64,000 nt of DNA, taken from NCBI RefSeq assembly GCF_000154285.1, contig NZ_DS483478.1, positions 1 to 64,000 of the forward strand, in the 5' to 3' direction. The notes beneath the pieces were generated by a model. It worked only from the letters and a program-made list of their open reading frames with translations. It was not told where the DNA came from and made no database searches. Source of the DNA: Amedibacillus dolichus DSM 3991. Lineage in GTDB: Bacteria > Bacillota_I > Bacilli_A > Erysipelotrichales > Erysipelotrichaceae. The stretch's first letter is position 1; each line of letters starts with the position of its first letter. Positions 1 through 8,078 of the stretch are shown here, piece after piece. Both the position numbers and the translations under genes were made by a program.

Positions 1-81
1 TCCAAAATCGCATGTGGTGGATCGGAGTAAGCTCTTATGGATACTGTCTAATTATTAACACAGAAAGAAGAGGATTTAATT

Positions 82-371
82 ATGGCTAAACCTACTTTAC
101 AGATGAATTTAAACAAGGAGTTGTTCAGTATGTACTTGATCATCCTGATGAATCTAAACTTTCTATTGCTAAACGTTTTGACATTGCTGACAGTACTGTT
201 CATAAATGGGTGAAAGATGCTGATAAAAATAATGGTACTATTGTTTCCAGAGGTTCTGGTAATTTCTCTAGTGATGAAGCTAAAGAAATTGCTCGTTTGC
301 GTAAGGAGCTTAAAGATACACAGGATGCGCTTGATGTCTTAAAAAAGGCTATTGGCATACTGGGAAAATAA
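82..371 (+). pseudogene. IS3 OrfA, frameshifted copy
   Basis: This matches the intact 96-residue OrfA at 16048-16338, a helix-turn-helix protein that binds the element ends. Here one base is missing near 95 (CCTACTTTAC against CCTACATTTAC), so the ATG at 82 runs out of frame and stops early, and no in-frame ATG replaces it. The rest of the frame (HTH, then a leucine-rich helix ending at TAA 369-371) is unchanged. The slippery heptamer A_AAA_AAG at 341-347 that would shift ribosomes into orfB is intact. The damage is either real inactivation or sequence error near a contig end, since all differences cluster in the first 110 bases. Confidence 0.7.
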
Positions 372-439
372 CGAAACAGGAACTTTATTATCAAATCAAA
401 ATAAAAAAGCAGAATGATAATAATGCTTCGATTTCCGGT

Positions 440-1258
440 ATGCTCGATAAACTTAATGTCAGTAAATCAGGATATTATGATTATGTTAACAGAAAACCTT
501 CTAAACAAAAAGTTAGAAAACAAGAACTCAGTAAAAAAATAAAAGCAATTCATGAAGAATCACATGAAATTTATGGAGCACCGAAAATAACTGTAAAACT
601 GAATCAGTCAGGAATAAAAGTCAGCGAAAAATATGTGGGCAATATTATGCGTGAGATGGGTATTAAAGCCCATTATATCAGACCATGCACAATAACCACT
701 AAGGACAGTGATTTTTCATCAAAACTGAAGAATATTCTAAAACGTAATTTCAATCCTGAAAAGCCGAATTCAGCCTGGTGTACAGATATAACCTATATTT
801 GGACACAGGAAGAAGGATTTGTGTATCTGACAAGTATAATGGATTTATACTCAAGAAAAATAATAGCCTGGAAACTAACAAAAACAATGGAAGTAGAGGA
901 AGTATTAAAATGTCTGGAAGAAGCAAAAAGGAGGAGAAAAACAGATAATCCGGTAGTAATACACAGTGACAGAGGTGTTCAATTCACATCAAAAAAATAC
1001 TATAATCTAACGGTAGGAATGATCGGCAGTTACTCTAAAAAAGGGAATCCATGGGATAATGCATGCATAGAATCATTTCATGCATTGATAAAAAGAGAAT
1101 GGCTAAACAGAAAAAAGATAAATGACTATTCAGAAGCTTATCAGATGGTATTTGAATACATAGAAGGATTTTACAATACAGTAAGAATACATTCTCATTG
1201 TGATTACCAATCTCCAAACAAATATGAAAAAAACTACTACCAGAATAATTTAAACTAA
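440..1258 (+). CDS. IS3-family transposase OrfB (rve/DDE domain)
   Basis: Integrase catalytic protein of 272 residues from this ATG; identical to 16407-17225. The DDE triad is visible as the first D in CTDITYI, the second in HSDRGVQF and the E in NACIESFHALIKREW. An HTH_21-like region with IYGAPKIT precedes it. The frame is open upstream to 335, and the A_AAA_AAG heptamer at 341-347 would fuse OrfA to OrfB by -1 frameshifting, the normal way IS3 elements make active transposase. Because orfA of this copy is broken, it would depend on copy 2 in trans if it moves at all. Confidence 0.93.
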   Translation: MLDKLNVSKSGYYDYVNRKPSKQKVRKQELSKKIKAIHEESHEIYGAPKITVKLNQSGIKVSEKYVGNIMREMGIKAHYIRPCTITTKDSDFSSKLKNILKRNFNPEKPNSAWCTDITYIWTQEEGFVYLTSIMDLYSRKIIAWKLTKTMEVEEVLKCLEEAKRRRKTDNPVVIHSDRGVQFTSKKYYNLTVGMIGSYSKKGNPWDNACIESFHALIKREWLNRKKINDYSEAYQMVFEYIEGFYNTVRIHSHCDYQSPNKYEKNYYQNNLN

Positions 1259-1308
1259 AAATTGAAAATTCTTATATTTTAGTTGTCCGAAATCTTGACA
1301 TAGTACCA

Positions 1309-2106
1309 CACTTTTCTTTCCACGTCGTTCTCCGATAAGCATTCCTTCTGCCAATCCTGCTTTCTTACCTTCCTGCTCATAATACATACATATATGGCTC
1401 ATTTCTTCTACCTCCTCTTCCATCGTTTCCGTTACCTTTATTCCAAATTGCTTCCTCAATATCTCCAACTTCTCCTCTGCACTATGCTCATTCTTAAACA
1501 ATACATTCATCAAATTTTGAAAGCTTGTATCCTTTGCGTCATACTTCCCTTTCGGATACAACATGAAGATATGCATCATACCATAATTCTCTACCTTCTC
1601 CTCCCATCTATTTCCCAAGCATTCTTCTTTCATGCTGTAATGATTCGCTACTCCTTCTTTCCTATTTGCATATTCCTGCATCAGCCATATCGAATGTACC
1701 CTTTGTATCTTCTTATATTCTTTCTGGCGTACGATCAATCGACTGCAATAGTATTCCGCTCGCTTTAGCAACGGGTATCCGGGGTCGATCATTCATCTGT
1801 ATTTCGATATTGATCATCTGTTGCTTATCACTCTTGGGAATATCCGCTACAAACAATATATCATAGCGTACCAAAGAGCCTAATACGCTTTCGTCCTCCA
1901 AGTTGAGATACTGATATACTCTTCTTTTTCATTCCCTAAGCATTTCATGATTTCTTTTAACGAAAGTGTTTTATACTCTGCAATATATTCCTTTAATAAT
2001 CTTGCTAGGATTTGTTTATTGCTGAATATTCTTTTACAATAACGATCGTATGCTTTTTGTTTATCCTGAAGAAGAATCCCTGATGCTAAACTTCTTTACT
2101 TTTCAT
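1309..2106 (-). pseudogene. Rpn / PD-(D/E)XK-family transposase pseudogene
   Basis: Reading the minus strand from ATG 2106 (AGGAGGTG just upstream), family-typical pieces appear in different frames: QKAYDRYCKRIFSNKQILAR and EYKTLSLKEI near the start, then SLVRYDILFVAD and INIEIQMND (the PD-(D/E)XK core), then PGYPLLKRAEYYCSRLI and the acidic C-terminal region. At least three frameshifts separate them. The 3' end runs into IS copy 1 at 1308. The Rpn family (PF12784 type) comprises recombination-promoting nucleases or putative transposases. This copy is dead; a second, mostly deleted remnant lies near 32655-32690. Confidence 0.8.
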
Positions 2107-2118
2107 CACACACCTCCT

Positions 2119-2259
2119 CTTTTTTATGTATTTTTATATCTTACTTTATGTAAAGCTTAGCATACCCTTCTAGCATTCTCAATTCGATATATCATATATT
2201 TTTTCCTCCTTTCGTTTTAGAGCTACGCTTTGGTATCTCATAAGGTAATACGATTACAA
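2119..2259. repeat. 140-bp dispersed repeat, copy A
   Basis: Nearly the same sequence occurs at 32691-32832 in the same orientation, with about a dozen point differences. In both places it lies just upstream (minus strand) of an Rpn-family gene remnant, so it looks like the 5' flank of that element. Landmarks shared by both are AAAGCTTAGCATACCC and TTGGTATCTCATAAGG. Similarity stops at the RBS of the pseudogene on one side and at ATTACAA/ACTACAA on the other. Confidence 0.85.
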
Positions 2260-2302
2260 GCACTAGAAAAACAAAAAAATTTACTAATTTTTCGAAAAAC
2301 AT
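2141..2302 (-). pseudogene. Possible short ORF upstream of the Rpn pseudogene, with in-frame TGA
   Basis: From ATG 2302 the minus strand encodes a hydrophobic N-terminus (FFVFLVLVIVLP) followed by YEIPKRSSKTKGGKNI, a TGA at about 2192-2194, then YIELRMLEGYAKLYIK and TAA. In the other repeat copy (stop at 32715) the TGA is GGA and the frame reads through, but that copy lacks an obvious start. Several differences between copies are synonymous, others are not. It may be a decayed small membrane protein or chance; there is no good RBS before the ATG. Confidence 0.25.
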
Positions 2303-2342
2303 AAAAAAAGCCAATGACACACTGACTTTTTCTTTGAACTGC

Positions 2343-2873
2343 TTAACTGTTATATGCAATACTAAGATATCCCTGTAAAACCTCTACGATTGTATACGCC
2401 ATATTTTCCAAAACTTTCAATTTCATACCCCGTAATAGAACATCAAGCAGATAGCCGCCTTTTTTTACACCATAATCATTATCCATCATCAAGATAAAAA
2501 CAGCAATCATCGAATGCTCCATGATATAAAACACATCTTCACTTTCATCTAGCTGCATGATAAGCCGACGTACATGGACACTTTCAAATTCTTCATAAAA
2601 CTCCATTGGCAATATAAGCTTACCATGTGGATAATACAATATCCCTTCTTTTTGATAAAGGTGATACTTTCCTACAAAATCTTTGATTCGCTCACTTAAT
2701 GGACAGCGCCAATCTTCAAATACATCTAATTCACCATTACCGTTTATATCCTTAAATGCATAGCCATCAATTTCTAAAATTCGGATTCCTTGATTCGCAT
2801 CATAGCTTAATGTTTTTCCACCGTTGTTCTCAATACATTCCCCTTTCCCTTTATGCTTCAATATCCAGTGCAT
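2343..2873 (-). CDS. Small protein with EF-hand loop in a GH3-like N-terminal motif
   Basis: 176-residue protein of unknown role. Start chosen at ATG 2873 because AGAAGGAGG lies 9 nt upstream; a longer reading has no RBS. Residues 41-56 (KDINGNGELDVFEDWR) fit a complete 12-residue calcium-binding EF-hand loop (D-x-N-x-N-G-x-L-D-x-x-E). The same motif, followed by an ER+I helix, is seen near the N-terminus of many GH3 glycosidases (D-x-N-x-N-G-x-x-D-x-x-E-D-W-R). The remaining ~110 residues do not resemble a GH3 barrel and there is no signal peptide. It stands alone between a mobile-element remnant and an IS. It could be a fragment that survived rearrangement or a genuine small calcium-binding protein. 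Confidence 0.6.
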   Translation of the reverse strand: MHWILKHKGKGECIENNGGKTLSYDANQGIRILEIDGYAFKDINGNGELDVFEDWRCPLSERIKDFVGKYHLYQKEGILYYPHGKLILPMEFYEEFESVHVRRLIMQLDESEDVFYIMEHSMIAVFILMMDNDYGVKKGGYLLDVLLRGMKLKVLENMAYTIVEVLQGYLSIAYNS

Positions 2874-3035
2874 TGCATCAAGCCTCCTTCTATGCTTACA
2901 GTATAGCATGTCGCTTGTTTAGAATATGTCAAGCAATGGTGTGAAATTACGGAAATTGAAGCGGGTATTAAAAAACGCACTCATATTGATATGTACCCTC
3001 TTTACTGGACAAGCCAGTAAGGAGGGTATTTTTAT

Positions 3036-3605
3036 ATGCGTTATAGTTATGAGTTTAAATTGGAATGTGTACAATTCTATAAAGAAACAGGCACATATCC
3101 ACCAACACCCGAGAAAGTCAAACAACATTCTTTTAGATATAAAATTAGAGAATGGACAAGAATGTATGATAAACACGGACCTAATATCTTGAAACATTCA
3201 AACGAAAATTATAAGTGGACACCTGATGCTAAGTTAGTTTTAATAAATCAATATTTAACAGGTAAATCCATGACGTCTGTTGCGATTGACGCGGGAATTG
3301 ATAAAGGTTTATTGTACTCTTGGATTCGCAAATACGAAGAATTAGGATATAATGGTCTTGTAGAATCTAAGAAAGGTCGCAAATGCAAGAATCCTGATAT
3401 GAACAAGAAAACAATAGTACAAAGAGATTTAAATGAAACTGAATTAGAAGAATTAATTAGATTAAGAGCTGAAAATGAATATATCAAAGCAGAAATTGAA
3501 GTATTAAAAAAATCGATCGCCTTGAGAAAGGAAAAGGAAGCTGCGCATCTCAAGGCGAAAAAGCAGCGATCATCAAAGAACTTAGAGAGCAAGGATACAA
3601 ACTAA
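3036..3605 (+). CDS. IS150-like OrfA (HTH protein)
   Basis: 189-residue N-terminal half of an IS3-family transposase with two helix-turn-helix segments (around residues 5-45 and 65-105, the second containing SVAIDAGIDKGLLYSWIRKY) and a C-terminal leucine-zipper-like helix (ELEELIRLRAENEYIKAEIEVLKKS). It binds the element ends and oligomerises. TTA AAA AAA at 3504-3512 provides an A_AAA_AAA slippery site; a -1 shift there enters the orfB frame (reading through EKAAIIKELREQGYKLKYLL) to make OrfAB. Without the shift translation ends at 3605. Confidence 0.9.
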   Translation: MRYSYEFKLECVQFYKETGTYPPTPEKVKQHSFRYKIREWTRMYDKHGPNILKHSNENYKWTPDAKLVLINQYLTGKSMTSVAIDAGIDKGLLYSWIRKYEELGYNGLVESKKGRKCKNPDMNKKTIVQRDLNETELEELIRLRAENEYIKAEIEVLKKSIALRKEKEAAHLKAKKQRSSKNLESKDTN

Positions 3606-3613
3606 AATATCTA

Positions 3614-4417
3614 TTGAAAGCTATGAGATTATCTAAATCAACATATTATTTTGAAGTATCGAAAGATGATAAAGTAGCTATAAGAAATGAAGAATTAACC
3701 AAGGAAATAGTAAAATTGTTTAATAAACATAAAGGACGATATGGTGTAAGACGCATTTATCACGCATTAAAAGCTAAAGGTATTCATGTTAACCATAAGC
3801 GTGTACAACGGATTATGCATATTAACGGATTACTGGGAAAATGTCCAAAAAAAAGATATCATTCATATAAAGGCAATGTAGGAAGAATTGCAGATAATAT
3901 TATTGATAGAAACTTTACAGCGACAGCACCCTTTCAGAAGTGGACAACTGATGTTTCGCAGTTTAACTTTCCATGGGGCAAGTGTTATATTTCGCCAATC
4001 TTAGATATGTTTACTAACGAAATCATTTCTTATGATTTATCATTAAGTCCAAATTTTGAGCAGATAAAAAATATGCTTAATAAAGCATATGAAAAGTTTC
4101 CAACATTAAATGGATTAATCTTTCATTCGGATCAAGGATGGCAATATCAACATGCTCATTATATCAATTCATTAAAGGAACATGGAATAACTCAGTCTAT
4201 GTCTCGTAAAGGAAACTGTTATGATAACTCTATAATGGAAACATTCTTTGGAAGATTGAAAAACGAAATTTATTATGGATATGAAAATAATTATAAATCA
4301 TTTAAAGAATTTTCTAATGCAATGAAGGAATATATAGATTATTATAATAACGAAAGAATACAAGCAAAAACAAAATGGATGCCACCTGTTCAATACAGGC
4401 TAGCATCCATGAGTTAA
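3614..4417 (+). CDS. IS150-like OrfB transposase (DDE)
   Basis: 267 residues from this ATG; the real product is probably the OrfAB frameshift fusion beginning in OrfA. An HTH_21 segment (KHKGRYGVRRIYHAL) precedes the rve catalytic core. The DDE residues are D in WTTDVSQF, D in FHSDQGWQY and E in NSIMETFFGRLKNE. The usual C-terminal NNERIQAKTKWMPPVQYR is intact, so the element may still be active. Confidence 0.93.
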   Translation: MKAMRLSKSTYYFEVSKDDKVAIRNEELTKEIVKLFNKHKGRYGVRRIYHALKAKGIHVNHKRVQRIMHINGLLGKCPKKRYHSYKGNVGRIADNIIDRNFTATAPFQKWTTDVSQFNFPWGKCYISPILDMFTNEIISYDLSLSPNFEQIKNMLNKAYEKFPTLNGLIFHSDQGWQYQHAHYINSLKEHGITQSMSRKGNCYDNSIMETFFGRLKNEIYYGYENNYKSFKEFSNAMKEYIDYYNNERIQAKTKWMPPVQYRLASMS

Positions 4418-4483
4418 ACTTATAAAATTAAATTTTAACGTGTCCAGGATTATGGGTATACATCATATAGAATGCGTCAAGTA

Positions 4484-5242
4484 TTATCCTACAAATCCGC
4501 CATCAACGGATAAAATAGCACCATTTACAAAAGAAGCCATATCACTTGCCAAATACATCATCGCATGAGCAATATCTTCCGGCTGTCCGATGCGCTGTAA
4601 TGGAATTTGAGAAGCCATTGCCTGAATAATTCGTTCGTCAAGTTCTTTTACCATATCGGTTTCAATGATTCCCGGCGCTACCGCATTGACACGGATTCCG
4701 TCTTTTCCAAGCTCACGGGCTAATGATTTGGTTAAACCGTTAATCGCAAATTTACTTGTCGGATACGCACTACCGGAGCGTTGTGCATATAGCGATACCA
4801 TAGAGCTGGTATTCACAATTGCACCTTTTCCCTTTTTCTTCATGATCGGTGCACACATACGAATCATACGGAATACCGCATCGACATTCAACTGCATAAC
4901 CTTTGAGAAATGCTCATCATCGTATTCATAAATGGATTTCGCATCGGAGATTCCGGCATTGTTTATCAAAATATCCACACTGCCTAAGTCCTTCTCTACT
5001 TCCTCTAACAAGTGTTGCACTTCCTGTTCACTGTTGAGATCCGGATAATAGCCCTGCACAGGATAATTTGGATTTTCTTTTTTCAACAAGTCCAGCGCAT
5101 GATCAACCGTTTCCTTGCGAGATCCAAGCATCGCAACCTTCGCACCACTGCGTAAAAATCCCTGCACAGCCGCAAATCCTATCCCTCTTGTACCACCGGT
5201 TATAATAACAACTTTATGCTTTAATGATGCAATCTTTTCCAT
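4484..5242 (-). CDS. SDR-family oxidoreductase (FabG-like)
   Basis: 252-residue short-chain dehydrogenase/reductase. It has the NAD(P) motif TGGTRGIG, the NNAG motif, catalytic S (NTSSM) and YxxxK (YPTSK), and the PG motif after strand 6 (VAPGIIETDM). It is a classical cytosolic SDR and could be a 3-oxoacyl-ACP reductase or another alcohol dehydrogenase; no fatty-acid genes are nearby to decide. ATG 5242 is preferred over the one 9 bases earlier because AAGGAG directly abuts the earlier one. An IS is inserted 21 bases after its stop. Confidence 0.88.
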   Translation of the reverse strand: MEKIASLKHKVVIITGGTRGIGFAAVQGFLRSGAKVAMLGSRKETVDHALDLLKKENPNYPVQGYYPDLNSEQEVQHLLEEVEKDLGSVDILINNAGISDAKSIYEYDDEHFSKVMQLNVDAVFRMIRMCAPIMKKKGKGAIVNTSSMVSLYAQRSGSAYPTSKFAINGLTKSLARELGKDGIRVNAVAPGIIETDMVKELDERIIQAMASQIPLQRIGQPEDIAHAMMYLASDMASFVNGAILSVDGGFVG

Positions 5243-5316
5243 GTAAATCATCTCCTTTTCTTTTAATTGGCTTTACTATACCATATCCCTAAAAGGCTTA
5301 CTAGAATAATGCTCAA

Positions 5317-5339
5317 AGCACGGATTCATCGTCCGTGCT
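5317..5339 (-). terminator. Hairpin at the end of the cytidylate-kinase-like gene
   Basis: AGCACGGA/TCCGTGCT, an 8-bp perfect stem spanning the stop codon of the upstream gene. The following T run is weak (TTTGAGC), so termination may be partial. Confidence 0.45.
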
Positions 5340-5955
5340 CTTCTTCCTTTTTCATCAATTCCATAATAATATCCACACAGCCCTCTAATCCAAAGGTACT
5401 TGAATTTAAGGATATATCGTAATTCTCTGCCTTTCCCCATGTACGATCGGTATAGTATTCATAGTAATTGGCACGTCGCTTATCAATCTTAAGAATAGAT
5501 TTTTCCACATCGCGTAAATCTACCTCATACGATGTTTTCGCTCGCTCTACCTTATCCTTTTCATCGGCATGAATAAATACATTTATGACATCATCACGCT
5601 CCCGCAGCACATAGTCTGCACAACGTCCGACAATCACACAAGCACCTTGATTTGCTACCTGCTCGACCACATGTGCCTGTACCAAATACAAACGATCATT
5701 TAATGACAATTCCGTAATAGCGGATAACGGACCTCCTAAGGAATAGCCTAATGCACCGAAAAGATGAAATCCCTTACTGGTACGACTATCGTTATCCTCA
5801 AACAGCTCCTTATCAATACCGCTTTCCTTTGCTGCGATTTCAATCAGCTCTTTATCATAAAACGGAATCTTCAAGCGCTCCGCCAACATTTTTCCAATCA
5901 TTCTTCCACCGCTGCCAAATTCCCTGCTTATTGTGATAATGGTCTTTTTCTTCAT
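5326..5955 (-). CDS. Cytidylate kinase-like family protein
   Basis: 209 residues beginning MKKKTIITISREFGSGG at ATG 5955, with AAGGAGG about 9 nt upstream. The N-terminal REFGSGG is the altered P-loop of the Cytidylate_kin2 family (PF13189 type). PFYDKEL follows, and VGRCADYVL and a basic RAxxYYxYYT stretch sit where the lid and NMP-binding parts of cytidylate kinases lie. The family is common in Bacillota beside, not instead of, true Cmk; its substrate is unsettled. It lies between mnmG and the SDR, all on the same strand, but separated by spacers and hairpins. Confidence 0.85.
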   Translation of the reverse strand: MKKKTIITISREFGSGGRMIGKMLAERLKIPFYDKELIEIAAKESGIDKELFEDNDSRTSKGFHLFGALGYSLGGPLSAITELSLNDRLYLVQAHVVEQVANQGACVIVGRCADYVLRERDDVINVFIHADEKDKVERAKTSYEVDLRDVEKSILKIDKRRANYYEYYTDRTWGKAENYDISLNSSTFGLEGCVDIIMELMKKEEEHGR

Positions 5956-6073
5956 AAAAATGACCTCCTTGTCTATATGTATATTATACTCTAATTCTAT
6001 GGGAAGCATAGTTGTAGTGTCCAAATAAGCAGATATTTGGAAAAATCGGTAAGTTTCTTGTGCTAATCATAAA

Positions 6074-6103
6074 TCTAAAAAAGCACTCCGTTGTGGAATG
6101 CTT
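6074..6103 (-). terminator. Rho-independent terminator of mnmG
   Basis: Stem AAGCATTCC / GGAGTGCTT (one G-U pair) with loop ACAAC, followed by six T on the minus strand, 15 bases after the mnmG stop. Confidence 0.85.
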
Positions 6104-6117
6104 CTAGTTATATTCTT

Positions 6118-7977
6118 TTATGCTTTGCGCTTACGCTGTTCCAAATAGACTGCCAAAACCGCAATATCCGCCGGATTGACACCGGAAATACGAGAGGCTT
6201 GTCCCATTGTTAATGGCATGACCTTTGCCAGCTTTTGTCGAGCCTCTAAGGAAAGATTTGCGACCTCATCATAACAGATATCCGTAGGCAATACCACATT
6301 GTCCATATCTCGCAAATGCTTGGCATCACGCTTCGCCTTAAGAATATAGCCTTCGTATTTAATGTCGATCTCAAGCTGTCTGCTTACCTCTGCATCGACC
6401 TTTCTATCCAGATACGGCATCAGCATATACATTGTAACATTCGGTCGCTTTAACAACTCTCTTGCACTGACACCTTCTTTTAATTCATCATAGCCATTAG
6501 CCTTTAAAAACATATTGATTTCGGATTTTGGAGTAAAGCGTACCGTTTCCAAATATGCCTTGGTATCTTCAATATCTTTTAGCTTTTGTTTATAGCGGGC
6601 ATAGCGTTCCTCACTGATTAAGCCAAGTTCATGTCCATATCTCATTAAACGCTGATCGGCATTATCATGTCGCAACAACAGACGATATTCGGCACGTGAT
6701 GTTAATAAACGATAAGGCTCTTGGGTTCCCTTGGTTACCAAATCATCAATCAATACTCCGATATATGCCTCATCACGATGCAAGATCAAAGGTGCTTTAT
6801 GATCCAGCTTCAAACAAGCATTGATTCCTGCCATCAATCCTTGTCCGGCTGCTTCCTCATAACCGCTTGTTCCATTGATTTGTCCGGCTGTATATAAATT
6901 TTCTACCAGCTTGTTTTCCAAAGTCGGCTTGCATTGCAAAGGATCGATTGCATCGTATTCAATCGCATACGCATATTTTTCAATCTCACAATGCTCTAAA
7001 CCGGCTAAGCTATGCAGCATATCCTCTTGCACATCGTGTGGCATCGAGGTTGAAAAGCCTTGAATATAGGTAGTATCCAATTGTTCGCTTTCCGGTTCTA
7101 AAAAGATTTGATGACGCTCCTTATCCGCAAAGCGCACCAGCTTATCCTCAATACTTGGACAATAGCGTGGTCCTACCCCTTTTACCAAACCTGAATACAT
7201 CGCACTCTTATCTAAATTATCACGAATGATCTGATGTGTTTTGGCATTGGTATAGGTTAAATAGCATAAAGCCTGTTTATCAAAGGGGCGAATGCTTTTG
7301 GTTTCGGTGGAAAATGCAAGAAATGCATCACTTCCCGGCTGTACCTCTGTTTTGGAAAAATCAATCGAGGAGGTTTTTACACGTGCCGGTGTTCCGGTTT
7401 TTAAACGAAAGGTCGTAATTCCCAAATCACGCAGACTTTGTGATAAAGCATTGGTCGTAGGCTCTTGATCCGGGCCACTTGGCGTCGAGGTATGTCCAAC
7501 CAAAATACAGCTGCTCATATACGTACCGCTTGTTACAATGACTGCTTGGCTGTATTCTTCATGACCGTCCTTTTGTAAGACACCTTTCACCTTGCCGTTT
7601 TCTGCCAATACCTTTTCCACACACATTTCGCGCACTTCCAAGTTTTCACAAGACAATACCACATCTTGCATATATTTTTTATAAGCCAGCTTATCGGATT
7701 GCACACGCAAGCACTGCACTCCCGGTCCTTTGTTTGTATTCAGCATTTTAAACTGCAAAGCTGTTGCATCGGCAGCCTTTCCCATTTCACCGCCAAGTGC
7801 ATCAATTTCACGTACCACGATTCCTTTCGCCGGACCTCCGACACTGGGATTGCATGGCATAGATGCGATCATATCAATATTCATAGAATACAATAAGGTT
7901 TTCTTTTTCATACGGGCACAGGCAAGTGCCGCTTCCACACCGGCATGTCCACCGCCAATTACGATTACATCTACCAT
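6118..7977 (-). CDS. mnmG: tRNA uridine-5-carboxymethylaminomethyl modification enzyme MnmG (GidA)
   Basis: 619 residues, the usual size. It is the FAD-dependent partner of MnmE in forming cmnm5U at wobble position 34 of several tRNAs. The N-terminal dinucleotide-binding GGGHAG, the CNPSVGGPAKG signature, TGTPARV and YEEAAGQGLMAGINA are all present, with a complete helical C-terminal MnmE-binding domain ending near VNPADIAVL. ATG 7977 is chosen (AGGAGG 6 nt upstream); the GTG two codons earlier touches the RBS. mnmE is not in the window. It is followed by its own terminator. Confidence 0.97.
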   Translation of the reverse strand: MVDVIVIGGGHAGVEAALACARMKKKTLLYSMNIDMIASMPCNPSVGGPAKGIVVREIDALGGEMGKAADATALQFKMLNTNKGPGVQCLRVQSDKLAYKKYMQDVVLSCENLEVREMCVEKVLAENGKVKGVLQKDGHEEYSQAVIVTSGTYMSSCILVGHTSTPSGPDQEPTTNALSQSLRDLGITTFRLKTGTPARVKTSSIDFSKTEVQPGSDAFLAFSTETKSIRPFDKQALCYLTYTNAKTHQIIRDNLDKSAMYSGLVKGVGPRYCPSIEDKLVRFADKERHQIFLEPESEQLDTTYIQGFSTSMPHDVQEDMLHSLAGLEHCEIEKYAYAIEYDAIDPLQCKPTLENKLVENLYTAGQINGTSGYEEAAGQGLMAGINACLKLDHKAPLILHRDEAYIGVLIDDLVTKGTQEPYRLLTSRAEYRLLLRHDNADQRLMRYGHELGLISEERYARYKQKLKDIEDTKAYLETVRFTPKSEINMFLKANGYDELKEGVSARELLKRPNVTMYMLMPYLDRKVDAEVSRQLEIDIKYEGYILKAKRDAKHLRDMDNVVLPTDICYDEVANLSLEARQKLAKVMPLTMGQASRISGVNPADIAVLAVYLEQRKRKA

Positions 7978-8050
7978 AGACACCCTCCTTTTGCTATTGT
8001 TCTTATAACGTTAATAGGATACCACAAATCATGCAAAGAGGAAAGGTAAA

Positions 8051-8078
8051 ATAAAAAGACCGCAAACAAGTGCGATCT
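8051..8078 (-). terminator. Terminator of prfA-prmC
   Basis: AGATCGC/GCGGTCT stem with loop ACTTGTTT, then TTTTTATTTT. It starts on the last base of the prmC stop codon and lies between prmC and mnmG. Confidence 0.75.

Larger units (their letters stand above)
38..1308 (+). mobile_element. IS3-family insertion sequence, copy 1 (left end degraded)
   Basis: Encodes a short HTH OrfA and a DDE OrfB in two frames, the IS3 layout. The right end TGACATAGTACCA is an imperfect inverse of the left end TGG(T)ATACTGTC. From about base 110 to 1308 it appears identical to the copy at 16000-17275, but the first ~110 bases lack about six single A/T bases present there. It sits in the 3' part of an Rpn-family pseudogene. 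The left boundary is uncertain by about 15 bases because similarity to copy 2 runs slightly further upstream (AAGC.TCTTA); no target duplication could be confirmed. Confidence 0.85.
2992..4462 (+). mobile_element. IS3-family (IS150-like) insertion sequence
   Basis: A two-ORF element bounded by imperfect terminal inverted repeats: left TGTACCCTCTTTACTGGACA and right, inverted, TATACCCATAATCCTGGACA (14 of 20 match). OrfA and OrfB overlap in frame -1 with the heptamer A_AAA_AAA at 3506-3512. No clear 3-5 bp target duplication flanks it. The right end lies 21 bases beyond the stop codon of the SDR gene, so the insertion did not break that gene but may separate it from its terminator. It is unrelated in sequence to the other IS3 copies in this window. 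Confidence 0.88.

Noticed and set aside
1394-1768. 124-codon plus-strand ORF rich in Leu and Phe
   Set aside because: It is the antisense shadow of the Rpn pseudogene.
2211-2259. GTTTTAGAGCTA-like start resembling a type II CRISPR repeat, also at 32786-32834
   Set aside because: Only one unit at each place, no spacers, no cas genes, and the similarity is explained by the dispersed repeat flanking Rpn remnants.
2926-3192. 88-codon plus-strand ORF across the left end of the IS150-like element
   Set aside because: Overlaps orfA in another frame, runs through the inverted repeat and has no RBS.
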